NCBI GenBank assembly: GCA_003427395.1 | Contig: BFEA01000118.1 | Span: 2,365,406 to 2,412,846 of the forward strand | Direction of reading: 5' to 3' | Length of the DNA: 47,441 nt | From: Chara braunii | Taxonomy: Eukaryota; Streptophyta; Charophyceae; Charales; Characeae | Shown here: positions 1 to 10,360 of the stretch, piece by piece | Numbering within the stretch: position 1 is the first letter of the stretch | Layout: each line of letters begins with the position of its first letter | Made by a program: the position numbers and the translations under genes | The notes under the pieces: model-generated | What the model saw: the letters and a program-made list of their open reading frames with translations, nothing else | What the model was told of the DNA's origin: nothing | The model's database searches: none

Positions 1-860
1 AGTGGTCACAACGAATGGCCTTTGAGGATCGGGGACCATGAGAAGCTCATGATGCATGAGGGCGTGCTTCAATCTTTTGAAAGCACCCTCGCATTCCTCT
101 GTCCATTCCCATGGTGTGTCAAGGCGTGTAAGATCAGTCAAAGGGGCGGCCATCGTACTATAATTCTTAACAAAATTGTGATAGTAGCCACACATCCCAA
201 AGAACGATTGACCTCAGTCACAGACTGGGGTCGTGGCCAATCACGAATGCTAGCCACCTTTGCATCCCTTCCGCTGATATCTCATGACCCAAGTACAAGA
301 TTTTAGTGCGACCAAATTCACATTTCTCTAAGTTAATCTTATACTTGTGTTGTCGTAGGAGTGATAGTGCAGTTTCTACTTGCTGGGCATGCTCCTCGAC
401 AGTCCTACTGAAGATAAGAATGTCATCGAGGTATGTCGTCGAGGTATAGGACGATGAACTTATCCAAGTAGTCATGAAGCACCCTATTCATTGCATGTTG
501 GAATGTACCCGGTGCATTGCAAAGGCCAAAGGGCATCACCACAAACTCGTACAGAGCGTACCTGGTCTGGAATGTAGTTTTGTGTTGATCATGTGGTCTA
601 ATGGCAATTTGATGGTAGTTGGACTTTAAGTCTATCTTTGTAAAGTACTTACATCCCTGCACCCTATCCAATAGGTCGTCGATGCATGGTAGAGGCTCTG
701 CGTTCTTAATAGTGATGGCATTGAGGCCTCTATAATCAATGCACATCCTCATCGCCCCCCTCTTCTTCGAGACAAATAGGACTGGTGAGCTGAAGGGGGA
801 CAGGTGAGCTGAAGAGGGAGTCAATAGCTTCGGCCAACCCCGGAAGTGGTGAACGTACAT
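1..860 (-). pseudogene. Ty3/gypsy pol fragment: reverse transcriptase into RNase H
   Basis: This is the reverse transcriptase of a Ty3/gypsy LTR retrotransposon, which copies element RNA into DNA. On the minus strand 860-423 encodes SPVLFVSKK, CIDYRGLN, FTKIDLKSNYHQI, VMPFGLCNAP and YLDDI in the usual Ty3 order; 475-218 continues with YLDDILIFS, LEKCEF and YLGHEIS; 217-1 encodes a connection/RNase H start (MAAPLTDL, then WEWTEECEGAFKRLK). The coding frame is broken at the catalytic YLDD motif by a 13-bp imperfect tandem duplication (421-433 and 434-446) and again near 217-240. RNase H and integrase would lie to the left, outside the window. No aspartic protease segment is visible between gag and this RT. 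The family assignment is firm; the copy is clearly dead. Confidence 0.92.
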
Positions 861-896
861 CTACCACTTCAACATGAGTAAAAGCGGCTATAACTT

Positions 897-1103
897 CTAC
901 TGGCCGAATGTGATGCCCTTATTGTTGCTCGTAGAAGCTCCACTGTGGGCGAAAGATCCCTGAAAACCAGCTTTGCAAGGAATCTTTTGAGAGACTTTCA
1001 CGTTCTTGCATTTGAACTGTTGATGGTCATATGCGCTGCATTTAATGCAAGCTCCTCGCGAGTACCGATCCCTCCACACATCCTGATCCAGGTCAGCCCT
1101 CAC
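897..1103 (-). pseudogene. Gag zinc-knuckle (nucleocapsid) segment
   Basis: A short minus-strand reading frame carries CIKCSAYDHQQFKC, an exact CX2CX4HX4C zinc knuckle, the RNA-binding module at the C-terminus of retrotransposon Gag. It lies in the expected place, downstream of the gag domain and upstream of RT. It stops about 40 bases before the RT frame opens, so the protease normally encoded between them seems to be missing. Frameshifts separate it from the rest of gag. Its role (packaging element RNA in the virus-like particle) is inferred from family knowledge. Confidence 0.8.
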
Positions 1104-1312
1104 CCAAGTCGGAGTCTTGTTTAAGTTCAGAGTTTGCCCCTAACTCTTTTGCTGACCGCCCTTGCCGCCTTTCCTTTTATGACAGCGAGGTTGCCACTCT
1201 TTGCGCTCTCCTCGCTGCCTAACTTTGTCTCCTCCACAAGATCAGAGAGATCATCGATCTCGGTTTGATTCCCATCATAATCAACCATCATCAATCTACT
1301 ACCCTTCTTCTT

Positions 1313-1927
1313 TCATTCTCGTAGGGCCTTCTTTTTCCTGTCGTCCGTAGCAGGTTGTTGCGCTCCTCCTAGCTTAGCTTCTAAGTCCAAGGCCTTCTTG
1401 CTAAAGGAGTCAAGAGTATGATACTCGATGTTGGCCTCGCTAACTATCAAATTTTTGATGTTTGTAGGAAGACATCTAAGATACATGGTCAACAAGACTT
1501 GTGAATCATAGCGGACACCAGAGACGGCCATGAGTTTCTCCACGACAGTGGTGAGCTCACGCGAAGACTTGTACCTTCTAGTATCAAGTCGGGACGACGC
1601 ATCAGTGGCCTGTTGGGCCTGTTGTGGGTTGTGTCATCGTGTTTCAACCAACGCCATGAAGCTCTCAAATGTGTGGGCTTTCGCCCAATCATTCATTCGT
1701 CGGCCGAATCCCTCAGATGCCACTATTCCATCTAACCATCTTGCTGCCGATCTCTCAAGATATGAGGCGGCAGTGATCACCTCTTCTTCTAGCAACGTCC
1801 TCTTTGCCCTAACCCGCACTGGAACCGTCCTTAACCAAGTGTCGAGTGTCTCGCCCTTCTTGTCTCCTGAGAAGGTCGAGGGTGGTTTCAGTGGAGTCTT
1901 GGGGTACCAAGGCTGTTGTGGTCCCAT
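1313..1927 (-). pseudogene. Gag capsid-type domain, frameshifted
   Basis: Minus-strand frames 1927-1634 (PSTFSGDKKGETLDTWL, then AASYLERSAARWLDG) and 1543-1313 (LLTMYLRCLPTNIKNLI, then LDSFSKKALDLEAKLGG) together resemble the retrotransposon gag domain that precedes the zinc knuckle in Ty3/gypsy elements: the F-x-G-x2-x-E-x-LDTWL start, the AA.YL...A..W segment and the later YL..LP segment. They are in different frames, so the domain has at least one indel. Gag forms the particle shell. The assignment rests on motif order and position rather than a search. Confidence 0.75.
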
Positions 1928-1974
1928 TGGTGGATTGGATGCGGCCTCGTAGCGGCAGCAGTTGGACCTGAGGA

Positions 1975-2772
1975 TTAAGAAGCAAGAGTCTTTGTTGTTG
2001 CTGCTGACATACGGCTTGGTAGAACACCAAACTGTGGAACAAAGGGTCCTGTCATTGTTGGTATAGGAATTGGCGATGGAAAAGTTGATTCCTGCAGGAC
2101 AATGGGCGCAATAGGTATGGAGGGTAGTGGTCCTCCCCTTCCCTGCACGACTCTCAGTATTTGGTCAAGGGTTGACTGGATTTCATCCAGTCGGCTATCA
2201 AAATACTCGTTCATATTTGGCAAATTCGCCTTGATGATTTTTCCAACATCATTTAGGATTGAATCATCTTTCCATTCTAATGCAACTTTGTTTGCCTCTC
2301 TGCTCTCCAATCTGTCCTTACGATTACTAATCTGATTTTTTCTTTTCGTAGCGTCTCTTAGTTGCTTCTCTAATTGTAAGCGGAGTAACTCTACTTGCTG
2401 GAGTTCTATCTCCTCCCTAGTGAATTGAGGTGGCTGGCTATACTGCGAGCCTTCCATCTGAGTGACAGATGGTCCTGCACAAGTCCCACTGGATGAGACA
2501 AAGGACACAGCGAAAGTTCCTGAGGTCTGCTGACCTTGAGAGGTCGCTGCAGGAGCGGCCATAGCTTCAGCACTAGCTGCAGCTTCTGCTAATACATGCT
2601 TCGCAGCTGTTGCTGCCTCCCTAGCTGTCTGCAAACGCTGGGCCCTTGCTTCGGCCCGGAACCTTCTCTCGTCCCCTGGTAGCAGAACCTGAAACACTAC
2701 CGGAATTCTTCCTGTATCCCCCGTGTGTCTCCTATCATCAGCTATCTCCTCCCCACTATCTGTACCGCTCAT
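1975..2772 (-). CDS. Gag N-terminal region, coiled-coil rich
   Basis: A 265-residue open frame starts MSGTDSGEEIADDRR. It contains an Ala-rich segment (about residues 40-75), then a Gln/Glu/Leu/Arg-rich stretch (EEIELQQVELLRLQLEKQL, around residues 115-140) with heptad character likely to form a coiled coil, then a Pro/Ile-rich C-terminus. It precedes the gag domain on the same strand, so I take it as the N-terminal extension of this element's Gag. The ATG at 2772 is the natural start because the leader upstream lacks an in-frame continuation I could support. The frame ends just before the gag domain, probably through a frameshift. Function beyond particle assembly is unknown. Confidence 0.7.
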   Translation of the reverse strand: MSGTDSGEEIADDRRHTGDTGRIPVVFQVLLPGDERRFRAEARAQRLQTAREAATAAKHVLAEAAASAEAMAAPAATSQGQQTSGTFAVSFVSSSGTCAGPSVTQMEGSQYSQPPQFTREEIELQQVELLRLQLEKQLRDATKRKNQISNRKDRLESREANKVALEWKDDSILNDVGKIIKANLPNMNEYFDSRLDEIQSTLDQILRVVQGRGGPLPSIPIAPIVLQESTFPSPIPIPTMTGPFVPQFGVLPSRMSAATTKTLAS

Positions 2773-4049
2773 CAGCTAGGCAGATCACTATCTGCACGAG
2801 TGCCCTCGCAAGGGCCTACCACAGCATGTGTCTGACCGAGTTGTAAAATATAATAAAATAAATAACTATTCGGCAAGTCAACCAGGCAACCGATCAAGTG
2901 GTGTCAACAGCATTTACACAAAACTGAACAAATGATTTATTCCTACTTTGATTAGTTCTCTCACAACAGCGTCAAACAGAACTGGCTATGGTAAACTACT
3001 ACAGTTCTAATCTAATGTTGTTTGTCAGGTGTTAGCAGTCTATCCACCTCAACTAATCAAAAATATAAATAAAGCATATACACAGATGTATGCACAAATG
3101 GGAATAAATTTTGTTTATGTTCGAGCACCAATTGGAACCTTCCCTCCCTTGTATCCATCGATCCTATATCGCATCATCAAGCAGCAGTGTCGATCGTGTG
3201 CACAACGGCCCACCCGTGTGCCCAGGAACCCGCTTATGACCAGCACTGCCCTTTATTTATCCTCCCATACAACAAGCCTTACATCCGACTGATCGGGCTG
3301 ATCAAGAGGCAATTTAAGGACAGCTCCCAAAGTCCTCAGGAATTATTTAACGTCGCAGACAGGACCGCGATCACAGCCAGCGTTCAGATCAGATCCCGCC
3401 AAAGGTTCTTTATAGACGGTCTGGTTGATGTCTCTCATAGGACTGGTCAGTCCACGTTCCCTCTACAGTGCAGCAAAAGCTTCAAGGACAAAGCAGCAAA
3501 GCATGCGTGTTGTACTCCCATGGGTTGGCATGGTGACCGTGTCCCGTGCTTCGACCAGGGCCCTTCAGAGGCACTGCCCTCTCCTGCCAGATGCGCCACC
3601 AGGAAGAATGTTGACTCTCAAGGTAGAGCGCTCACAACTCCTGAACCAGAAGAGGACACTCAAGTTGAACTCACTTCCTCATGGTAAGAAGAGTTTGAGA
3701 TGGAACGATAAGGTAAGGGAACAGCGTATCTGAAGATAGCTCACCCCAACCACAGATTTCTCACCAATTGAGCCGACGTGCATTTTGATGACCGGTCATG
3801 GCCTCGGTAGCACACACATTACAATGGAGTGCCACCTCAGCCAAAATGCCATGTCAGCATGCTCTCATCATCCCACATACAACCGTTGTTGCCACAACTC
3901 CCACGTTGTCGCCACAGCCTTCCTGCCAGCTTCCCCTCGACCTGGGAGTGGCAAATCATGCCAGCGCCAATGTATCCTCACTGCGTAGAAGTTCCGTCAG
4001 CGCACCAAGTAACAATGCCGCCAGTGCCAGTAACAGCGATCTCGAACCA
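2773..4049 (-). other. Leader of the gypsy element, between primer site and gag
   Basis: About 1.3 kb separates the gag start from the primer-binding site. I see no coding homology in it on either strand; the short plus-strand reading frames lack recognisable motifs. It most likely represents the 5' untranslated leader, unusually long but compatible with plant-type elements. It could also contain a nested unrecognised insertion. Confidence 0.5.
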
Positions 4050-4061
4050 GCTCCGATACCA
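4050..4061 (-). promoter_or_regulatory. Primer-binding site, initiator-Met tRNA type
   Basis: On the minus strand this reads TGGTATCGGAGC, which differs by one base from the TGGTATCAGAGC common in plant LTR retrotransposons that prime on initiator methionine tRNA. It lies three bases inside the candidate LTR end, the normal spacing, and on the same strand as gag and RT. Confidence 0.75.
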
Positions 4062-4063
4062 AA

Positions 4064-5310
4064 TTGCAAGGAATATGAGCGAGAGCGATAGACAGAAAAC
4101 CAAGTTGCAAAATCACGAAGTAGCCTAGATAGTCATATACCAAGCAGAGAGCTCAAATGCACCAAGATATCATCGAAATAAGCGCAATACAAAGAACTTG
4201 AGTGTCAATGCCGGAGCTCTCTGGTCACACCAACACTGTATCCAATGTCACACCTACTGTCTGGCACTCAGCGCCCAGCCTACTCTACTCCGCCTATCTA
4301 ATTTGTCTACGTTCATGCGACATAATCACACCAAAGTCGAAGACCAATGTACGTGACGTCAACACCAATGCCGACCACCAGCATACACCAGGTACGTTCT
4401 TTCTCCTGTCGCCATCACCCCTCGTCTCCCCACATCATGCGCCTCCTACCCAAAGACCACCCTCGCCATCACCTCCCTTGCACCCCTGCAGCCCGGCTAT
4501 GGCTCCTATGCGCTCGCTTCCTCAGTAGCCCCCCTCACCTCAGCGCCCATGCGTGCGTCCGGCCAGCAGGCCAATACAGACACTAGTGCAGCAACGCAGC
4601 AGCATGTCCGCATTGCCCGCCAAGGCCAGAATCCCTCTCCCAGGGGCGCACACTTTCCTTTATGGAAAGTGTGTCGTTGCTGGCTGTACTGGCCAGGCGT
4701 GTGGGGGGGGGCAGTAGCTTCAGTTGGGCCCCCATGTGTCTTCGCCCAGGCCCAGTTTCCGAAACTGGAGTGGGCCTTGTGCAGTTAGGCATGTCCAGGC
4801 AGCCCCCCAGCCTCCAAGTGTTTGTAGCATTTTCATTGGCTCGCGGCCCTTGTGTGACGACAATGCTGCTTCCTCATTGGCCCGTAACCAGTCCATGATG
4901 TGTCGGTCTCACACAGCGTGTGCCCAGGGCGCAACCACCTGAGCCCTGGGCTCAACTGTGCAGCGCAGCCTTTTGCTTCTGGAAAGAGCCTGGAGGCTCA
5001 CATTGCTCTGTAACCAACTGGTGTGCTGCAACTGTCTGAGTACCCACATATGGAAAAATTGTCGAAAACAGGCCTCACGTGGATATTCAGGCCCGCCTTC
5101 ACTTATGGCGGGCACGGGGCTTGCTGGGGGCCACAGCCCAGAACACTTGTATGTCTGATAAGGGCTCCGCGAGGCTCATTCCTCGCAGAAGCCAACTTAG
5201 CCAAATGGCAAAACACTCAGAAGCAGAATGGCTGAGAAACCCGAACTCAAGGGCAATTGCCAAAAATAGAACGAGAAGAATCTAACTCTAAAGGGATGCA
5301 TTAAATTGCA
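4064..5310 (-). repeat. Candidate 5' LTR of the gypsy element
   Basis: The inner boundary is set by the primer site: the minus strand reads TTGCA, ATT, then TGGTATCGGAGC. The plus-strand edge at 4064 is TGCAAG, and an outer edge ending TTGCA at 5310 gives a perfect 5-bp terminal inverted repeat (TGCAA/TTGCA) and a length of about 1.25 kb. The partner LTR is outside the window, so the outer boundary is provisional. Confidence 0.45.
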
Positions 5311-5951
5311 TTTATCTTTTATGGACTGGTCGAACATGGATGCTTCAATCTCAGAATTCCCAGACCACTTCCCTCATGTGGTGGTTGATCTGGCCTTGTA
5401 CGGAATAGGGTGAGAAGGTTAAGAACAGAGTAGAAAGCGTTGCTAGATTTTCTTTTTGCTATCTGGTGGCCCTTTAAAAGGCTGAAGAGGAAGGCTTTTG
5501 TGTTTCCCCCCACAGGGAACTGGCAGTCGATCCCCTGATTTCATCAAGGCCATAAATGCTGCACTGGCTCCGTTTGCTTGAACTCTTATGTAATGCACAA
5601 GTGTTTTATGGGACGCTGGCCCCATTCCCAACACATGCTGCTCCCCATGAATAGGTTGGTGTGTTCCCAATGGTGTGCCATGCACTTCCCAGGGGGCACT
5701 CTGGACGCCGGATGGACAGTTAGATGTGCTTAAAGAAGAAGGAAGAGAAGGGTCACCAGTTGGGCCTGACCCTCAGTATTGAAAGTCCTAGTATGAGTGT
5801 GCCCTTGTTGTGGGTGTGTATATCAGACTATATCTTCTCCCACCCCACCTCGCCCTTCTCTCTCCCTCCCTCTTATGTCCCCCCTTTCTTCCACACCAGT
5901 TTTCTCTCTGCATACTGAGAAGGTTCTTGCTTCTTAGTCCTGACCAAGAAG

Positions 5952-5955
<4 letters not shown>
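5311..5955. other. Unassigned sequence with a LINE-tail-like copy
   Basis: I see no coding signal. At 5610-5655 (plus) a degenerate copy of the LINE 3'-tail module occurs (GGGACGCTGG, then CTCCCCATGAATAGG), with no clear polyA after it. Confidence 0.4.
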
Positions 5956-6020
<65 letters not shown>

Positions 6021-6243
6021 GTGTGTGTGTCTGTGTGTGTCTGTGTGTGCGCGTGTGTTTTGCGACTGTTGTCTTCCGTGTCTGTGTCTGTCTCTGCGTG
6101 TGTCTGTCTGTGTGTGTGTGTGTGTATGTGTCTGTGCGTCTCGTTGTGTCGTTGTGTCGTTGTGTCAGTGTGTCAGTGTGTGTCGCTATGTGTCGGTTTG
6201 TGTCTGGGTATCTGTGTCTCTGTGTGTGTGTTTTTGCGTCTGT
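5956..6243. repeat. (GT)n microsatellite, imperfect
   Basis: A nearly pure GT run starts at 5956 and continues for about 100 bases, then decays into GTCT/GTGC-interrupted repeat to about 6243. The long Cys/Val reading frames across it are artefacts of the repeat. Confidence 0.95.
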
Positions 6244-6587
6244 TGTTGTGAAAATGAAAACTGTCGTAATCCTGCACAGCTTACAGCAAGCGATGGCATA
6301 ACACTTCTGATGAAGCGTAGGCAAGAAGAGTGATTCATTGGAGGGGGAAGTAAGCAAACTGCTCCGAACAGTGAGCATTAGTAGTGGTGGATACAAATCG
6401 TGGATGGTACATGCGGGGTCCTGCACCCCAACACATTGCATAGACTATGCGAAGCCCTTTCATCACTTCCCTTTTCACAGAAAGATTATAAACATTGTGA
6501 AGTCTGCCACCAGAATCCACCTCCTTCTTTTCAATTGGAATTGCTGGTTAGACCTTGGCCTCCTGAGTCCTGAGGCTCCTCTTACTC

Positions 6588-6604
6588 CCCTCCCCCCCCC
6601 CCCC

Positions 6605-6643
<39 letters not shown>

Positions 6644-6776
6644 ACCCACCCACACTCCACCCCCCCCCCCCCACCCCCCCCCCTCCCACTTTCCTCCCTC
6701 TCCCCTCTCCCTATCCTCCCCTCCCTCCCCTCCTCTCACGTCTTCCTCCTCCTCCCCCTCTCCCCCCCCCCGGCGC
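6588..6776. repeat. Poly-C low-complexity tract
   Basis: A run of C with short CA, CT and CCT interruptions, followed by CT-rich sequence. It ends about 60 bases before a sequencing adapter, so its length and even its contiguity with the right flank are doubtful. Confidence 0.9.
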
Positions 6777-6839
6777 CTTGGGGATGACGCCACTTCCACA
6801 TGTCAAGACAGTAGAGCTCCAGCTGTCAACACACAGCAC

Positions 6840-6877
6840 CTGTCTCTTATACACATCTAGATGTGTATAAGAGACAG
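6840..6877. other. Nextera/Tn5 mosaic-end junction adapter (sequencing artefact)
   Basis: The sequence is the 19-base mosaic end CTGTCTCTTATACACATCT followed directly by its exact reverse complement. That 38-base palindrome is the junction adapter left by Nextera mate-pair circularisation. One minus-strand frame across it gives SYTHLDVYKRQ, the known adapter-derived peptide. It is not natural DNA, and the two sides may not be adjacent in the genome. Confidence 0.98.
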
Positions 6878-7342
6878 CTCCTGGGCAAGCCCCCTTCTCA
6901 CCCACCCCATCATCTCCGCCCTTATCCCTGACTGCTTCAGGCTCCCCCCAACCTGATCCCTTTCCCGCCCCTTTCCCGTTATGCTTCACCTGACCCCCCC
7001 TCCTCCTTCCCTCGGTCCCATATTCCCCATAGCCAGCCAAGCACAGTGTCTCTTTTCATCCGTGCCTGAATGGTTCCTGATTAATCATTAGATGGGGCGC
7101 CATGTAGTGAGCAAAACTTAAAGACCCCCCCCCCCTGGGGATCGGACAGTAGCTAATTTTCTTGGGGTTGAACGGTAACTCACATATTTTAGAGGACAAA
7201 ACGTTCCGGTTGGGGTTTGGATAATAATGGTGTTGTTCAGTAGTCTTTGGACATTTCATGATCGGACAGTACCCCCCCCCCTCAATTTAGAGCTTAGTTA
7301 ATGCTGCCTGCGGCGGCCCTGCGTACAATCTCCGTATATAAT
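6878..7342. other. No gene seen
   Basis: C/T-rich then mixed sequence with two short poly-C runs. ATCGGACAGTA occurs at 7141 and 7261, bracketing about 120 bases. No coding or RNA signal is recognised. Confidence 0.4.
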
Positions 7343-7497
7343 GGGACACTGGACCCAGTTCCCAGAAGGTGCAGGTGGGGACCCACCTGTATACTGTAGG
7401 CATATTAACTTGGGCAGTCCCACTTACGAAGGATGCTCTTATCAACTTTAGAAGTGGACGCTGCCTCCTATGGGATGTTAAAAAAAAAAAAAAAAAA
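7343..7497 (+). mobile_element. Isolated LINE-type 3' tail with polyA
   Basis: The copy begins GGGACACTGGACCC, has the diverged CCCAG stem partner, and then a second hairpin CCACTT (7420-7425) with AAGTGG (7452-7457) enclosing GGATGCTCTTATCA. It ends in 18 A (7480-7497). The same order of parts ends the LINEs near 37.5 and 41.4 kb. It is either a SINE sharing the LINE tail or an extremely 5'-truncated LINE. Confidence 0.65.
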
Positions 7498-7552
7498 TCA
7501 ACAGCACAGGTAGAGCAACGGTAGTGGAGTTGGTCAGTGTTTTGGGACCACA

Positions 7553-7860
7553 TGATGGCTCTCTCTTTTTTTTTTTTTAATCCTGTGTTGTATTTGGAAA
7601 ACCTAAGGTGTTGCGTTTTTCTGTGTTGCAATTTGCAACCAAAAAAAAATAATAAAAAAAAATGATGGCTCTCTTTTCCTACTGTGTTGTATTTGGGAAA
7701 GCTGAGATGTTGCTTCTGTGTTGCAACATGATGGCTGACTTTTGCTGCTTTTTTTTTTTTTTTTGGAAAAGCTGAGTTGTAACAGTTGCTTCTGTGCTGC
7801 ATTTTTTTTTTTTTTCCTTTTCTTTTTCTTCCACTGTGTTGCATTTGGGGGAGTTCGCCT
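7553..7860. repeat. Degenerate tandem repeat of about 70-120 bp
   Basis: Three to four copies of a unit with ATGATGGCTCTCTTTTCCT, TGTGTTGTATTTGGGAAAG and TTGCTTCTGTGTTGCA are separated by A or T runs. A further copy of the same unit is at about 22817-22850. Confidence 0.6.
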
Positions 7861-7971
7861 TTAAAAACGAAAACTTCAAAAAAGAAACAACTGCAGCCGC
7901 ATCAGGTTTCAGAATCAGAAGGCAAAAAAAAAAAAAAAAAAAAAAACAATAAATAGCTAGGAAGATTTTCA

Positions 7972-8053
7972 TGACCGGACGGTCACCCAGGCGTGATGCC
8001 TGGGGGGGTCTGACGCCCGGGATACCTGGGCATAGGGAAAAAAAAAAAAAAAA
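7972..8053 (+). repeat. GC-rich element followed by A tract
   Basis: A GC-rich stretch containing CGGTCACCC and CGCCCGGGATA is followed by a run of A. The same two motifs in the same order recur at about 11390-11455, so the two are probably related copies of an unidentified element. Confidence 0.4.
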
Positions 8054-8234
8054 GAAGGCGGTGGGGGGTTTCCGCGCTCTCCGAGAGGATCTCAAATCCG
8101 GGCTCTTTTCTTTTTTTGAGTGTTGGCTGTCAAGGGGGAGGAAGGGGAGTATAAATGAATTTTAAAGGGGCTAAAGCGGTTTAAAGGGGGGTGCCTTAGT
8201 GCGATTTTTTTTTTTTTTTTTTTTTTTTTCCTTT

Positions 8235-8289
8235 AAAAATTTGGATCATTTCCCGATTTATGCGTGTCATCCTTGAAAGCGCAGGGGCC

Positions 8290-8321
<32 letters not shown>

Positions 8322-8339
8322 ACGGATGTCCCGAAGGAC
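8235..8339 (-). pseudogene. U6 snRNA copy 1
   Basis: The minus strand matches U6 spliceosomal RNA along its whole length: the 5' GTCCTTCGGGACATCCG, the ACAGAGA box with AGCATGG (here GATACAGAGAAGATTAGC), GGCCCCTGCGC, GGATGACACGC and the CCAAATTTTT end. A 4-base insertion lies between CTGCGC and AAGGATG, inside the region that forms the internal stem-loop, so the copy is probably non-functional. After AAAGG the minus strand has 25 A (8205-8229), suggesting retroposition, although I find no clear target-site duplication. The U6 identity is certain; the origin (true gene or retrocopy) is not. Confidence 0.9.
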
Positions 8340-8363
8340 TTGTTTTCTTTTTTTATCTTCAGT

Positions 8364-8378
8364 TCTGTGAGGAATTCT
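8364..8378. repeat. Target-site duplication, left copy, of the 8.4-11.2 kb LINE
   Basis: TCTGTGAGGAATTCT occurs here and again at 11237-11251, exactly outside the polyA end and the truncated start of the minus-strand LINE. Confidence 0.8.
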
Positions 8379-8708
8379 TTCCTTTTTTTTTTATTAAAAA
8401 AAAAAAAACAAAGCAATTATAACCGGGAAACGGGCCCGGCGTCCCTCACATGAACACTGCAGCACACAGGGCTGAGAGAGGCAATCCAGACCAGTCTCAT
8501 CCCCAGCCACCATTATGTCAACGTTAGAGACCCCTGCCCCCCGGCACCAGTACTCCCTGAATTTCCAAGGTCCACCAAGTCTACAAAATCTACAAAGTTT
8601 ACAAAATCTACAAAGTCTAAAAAGTCTACAAGTTCTACAGTTCTAAACTGAAACAAAACAAAAGCAAAACACAAACAAAGCAAAAACAATACACAGAAAT
8701 GTATAAGG

Positions 8709-9269
8709 TCACAAAAAGAAATCAGAAAAGGCCAATGCAGGGAAAGCCCCCCCCTGCAAGTTGACAGTACATAGTCCATGAAAGGCTCCCCATCTGGCAC
8801 CAAACCATTTCACAGCTTTTGCCGTATGATTTTTCTTCTGCACACGAAGCTCCCATTCTGCAGATATCGCCAATTTAATATTATATTTAACTTCAGCTCT
8901 GACCATTGGGGGGCTTGTCTGTTCCCCCCTACGAACTGCCAAATTTCGGAGATTCCAGAAAGTAGTGAGAATGGCTGCTCGTAGCGTTTCTTCAGCATGG
9001 GAGTAGCGATCAGAAGCCCGAGCTCGTCTAGAAGCTGTCCCCAAGAGCACGAAGCTATCATCCCATCTGGCTTGCACATCCGGAATTGGAACAGAAGAGT
9101 GCCGCCACCACTCCCAGAAGGGTCGGGTGAGGTCACACTGCAGCACAAAATGTTGAACATCTTCTACTCGAGTTCCCGGGCATATTTTGCACAGCGGGGT
9201 GGCCTTGGTAGTCCTGCGTGAGCACCACGTAGCCACTGGCAAGGCCAGATGCATCATTAGCCACAACAA
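8709..9269 (-). pseudogene. LINE ORF2 C-terminus with zf-RVT zinc finger
   Basis: The frame contains CKICPGTRVEDVQHFVLQC, the C-x2-C...H-x4-C pattern of the zf-RVT domain found after the reverse transcriptase of plant L1-type LINEs, followed by FWEWW and a basic region. It directly continues the preceding minus-strand segment in a different frame. The end at 8709 is followed by the untranslated 3' region and tail hairpin. Confidence 0.8.
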
Positions 9270-9270
9270 A

Positions 9271-10360
9271 CTAGCATTTTTTCTTGTTGGTCAGGTCCAT
9301 AAGCTGTTTCCAGAAGCCCGGAATTGCGTGCACCAATCTTGGCAAAGAGTCTGCAATCCATCCAGTCCCCATCCACCTCCGTGCCACTGCCCAGTTCACA
9401 TCCACTTGTGGCCTTACCATCTGGTAGCCCAGTTTTGTAGTATACTCTTGTAAAAAAAACCGTTTTTCCGGATTACAGGGATGTTGCCATGCCCAATCTC
9501 TAGGATCTACCGGCAGGTGTGAACACAGAGTCTGCAAACAGAAAGGTCGGTAACTGTTGTTTTGTTCAATCACACACACCGGCTGCATCTGTTCCAGTGG
9601 AGGGAGGGGTATCTCTTCTTGTACGCACGTAAGAGGTTCTCCATATGAGAAGGCCTGACCTTGAACTTCCCAACATGAGTAAGGTGTGTCTGTCACTTCA
9701 GAGTACGTTTCCTTTCTCCAAACGTACCGCGGCATAACCTGACCTTCCTGTTTATACCACAAACCATCGGCCAACTCAAGGCCCCTCCTTAAAATCTGTA
9801 GCCAGGTCTGTGGTACCGCTTCTTGTAACTGTTGAAGATGCTGATGTTGATGCCACAATCCTGTCAAAGTGGGTGCCAACACTTCGAATGTTTTCCAATC
9901 TGATGAATGGACATCCCACAGGTCTGAAAGGGTACCGATTCCTCTACCCATCCATGCATTCCCAAATTGGCCAGGTCCAAAACATGCAAAAGGTAATCCC
10001 TGGGCCGTCAGAATCCAGGGGTTATTGAACAAAGGTTGAGTAAGCAATCGCTAAAAATGTCATCTGAGGAGGTTGCAAATGAGGGCAAACAGCTCTCCAT
10101 GCCTTCAAAATACCAGCCCACACCCCGGATGGCATTTGTTTACGAAGATATTCAGGCAAAAGAAAAGCTAACCAAAAACAGCGCAGATCAGACCAATCCA
10201 AAAAGGAAAAAAAAGTAAACTCAACCAGCTGTCTCCATGGTGAATGTGGTATTCCAAAATCGCCCATGGCCCCCATTGTGCCAGCAGGGCAATAATCTGG
10301 CTCTCTGGGTCCAAAATCGAGAGACCTCCGCAGCGTTTCGGTTGTATCACAGTCTGCCAA
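9271..10360 (-). pseudogene. LINE ORF2 region between RT and zinc finger
   Basis: Frames 10360-10022 and 10047-9271 follow the RT on the minus strand with LSDLWD, LQEAVPQTWLQILRRG and LGYQMVRPQVDVNWAVARRW. These are in the positions of the equivalent DIWDME..., ERIPLDWWRILHKG and KSTYRLLRP segments of the LINE at 32-37 kb. Two frames overlap, so there is a further indel near 10030. The exact biochemical role of this ORF2 section is not established. Confidence 0.75.

Noticed and set aside
5788-6441. Long Cys/Val or His/Thr reading frames
   Set aside because: They are translations of the GT microsatellite and its flanks, not genes.
6335-7040. Gly-rich and Pro-rich reading frames, one containing SYTHLDVYKRQ
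   Set aside because: They arise from the poly-C tract and from the sequencing adapter.
8235-8339. Functional U6 snRNA gene
   Set aside because: A 4-base insertion disrupts the internal stem-loop region and the upstream DNA is interrupted by a LINE.
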